From positions 3,388-8,738 of the forward strand of contig DHWI01000066.1 in NCBI GenBank assembly GCA_002413095.1: DNA of 5,351 nucleotides, given 5' to 3'. The notes beneath the pieces were generated by a model. The model was not told the origin of the DNA, did no database searches, and saw only the letters and a list, made by a program, of their open reading frames with translations. The number at the start of each line of letters is the position of its first letter. The stretch's first letter is position 1. A program made the position numbers and the translations under genes. This document shows, piece by piece, positions 5,035 to 5,351 of the stretch. The DNA comes from Thermoleophilia bacterium UBA5186 (GTDB lineage: Bacteria; Actinomycetota; Thermoleophilia; Gaiellales; Gaiellaceae).

Positions 5035-5351
5035 GTGGGAGGGCGGATCATCGCGGTCGCAAACCAGAAGGGCGGGGTCGGCAAGACGACGACTGCGATC
5101 AACCTCGCCGCGTGCCTCGCAGAGGCCGGCGAGCCGTGCCTGGTCGTCGATCTCGATCCGCAGGCGAACGCCACTTCCGGGCTCGGCATGCGGGCGAACG
5201 GGACGTCGAGCTACGACCTTCTCGACGGCGCGCCGCTCGCCGATCTGGCGCAGCCGACCGCGTTCCCGAACCTGTCTCTCGTCCCCGCCAAGCCCGATCT
5301 CGCGGGTGCCGTCGTCGAGCTGTCGCGACGCGACGACGGCGAGCGCTACCT
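5035..5351 (+). CDS. parA: Chromosome-partitioning ATPase ParA/Soj (3' end missing)
   Basis: ParA is a DNA-binding Walker ATPase that moves ParB-parS origin complexes apart. The 105 visible residues begin GGRIIAVANQ and contain the deviant Walker A KGGVGKTT (12-19) with the signature lysine K12, then INLAACLAEAG, and the Walker A'/switch region VVDLDPQANAT (37-47) followed by GLG. This is the chromosomal Soj type, with no N-terminal HTH extension. The rest, more than half of the protein, is off the right edge. The start is either GTG 5035 or TTG 5026 (adding three residues); neither has a strong ribosome site, GAGA at 5021-5024 being the only candidate for the GTG. I prefer 5035 because GTG is the commoner start. 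A parB is expected next. Confidence 0.96.
   Translation, partial: MGGRIIAVANQKGGVGKTTTAINLAACLAEAGEPCLVVDLDPQANATSGLGMRANGTSSYDLLDGAPLADLAQPTAFPNLSLVPAKPDLAGAVVELSRRDDGERY

Noticed and set aside
5001..5351. A parS site near parA
   Set aside because: I searched for TGTTTCACGTGAAACA-like palindromes across the window by eye and saw none; sites may lie outside.
1..5351. CRISPR array, tRNA, rRNA, IS element or attachment site
   Set aside because: No regularly spaced repeats, cloverleaf-like sequences, transposase motifs or terminal inverted repeats were seen; the genes form a standard core-chromosome set.

Overview
The window is a high-GC bacterial chromosome segment carrying the conserved replication-origin neighbourhood. 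The gene order is dnaA (minus strand, cut at the left edge), then on the plus strand rpmH, rnpA, yidD, yidC, jag/khpB-type, rsmG, a small secreted coiled-coil protein, and parA (cut at the right edge). The rpmH-rnpA-yidD-yidC-jag-rsmG-parA order without mnmE or mnmG, the high GC, the GTG/TTG starts and a TTGTCCACA-type DnaA box all point to an actinobacterium, possibly a deep-branching class such as Thermoleophilia. The class is inference and cannot be settled from this window.

Layout. Positions 1-1200 hold the first 400 codons of dnaA, read leftwards. Positions 1201-1477 are a divergent intergenic region with a cluster of DnaA-box-like 9-mers, a candidate -10 element for rpmH, a possible -10 for dnaA, and a GC hairpin plus T7 tract directly before the rpmH ribosome binding site. 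Positions 1478-1977 hold rpmH and rnpA. A 97-base structured gap (1978-2074) follows. From 2075 to 4428, yidD, yidC, jag and rsmG are packed with overlapping stops and starts (ATGA, GTGA, and a 20- or 62-base overlap), which implies one translationally coupled operon. Positions 4488-4955 hold an exported, alanine/lysine-rich coiled-coil protein that is not part of the usual set. It is followed by a perfect 10-bp hairpin and then parA, which runs off the right edge.

How the genes fit together. DnaA starts replication and ParA (with a ParB expected just downstream) segregates the origin. rpmH and rnpA supply ribosomal protein L34 and the protein subunit of RNase P. YidD and YidC act in membrane protein insertion. 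The Jag-like KH/R3H protein binds RNA, and RsmG methylates 16S rRNA.

Most of the window is ordinary. The points worth a second look are the extra secreted protein between rsmG and parA, the hairpin that leaves almost no room for a parA promoter, two tandem hairpins between rnpA and yidD, the attenuator-like rpmH leader, and the DnaA boxes overlapping the putative promoters. I saw no CRISPR array, tRNA, rRNA, insertion sequence or canonical parS site, and no clear new defence or mobile system.
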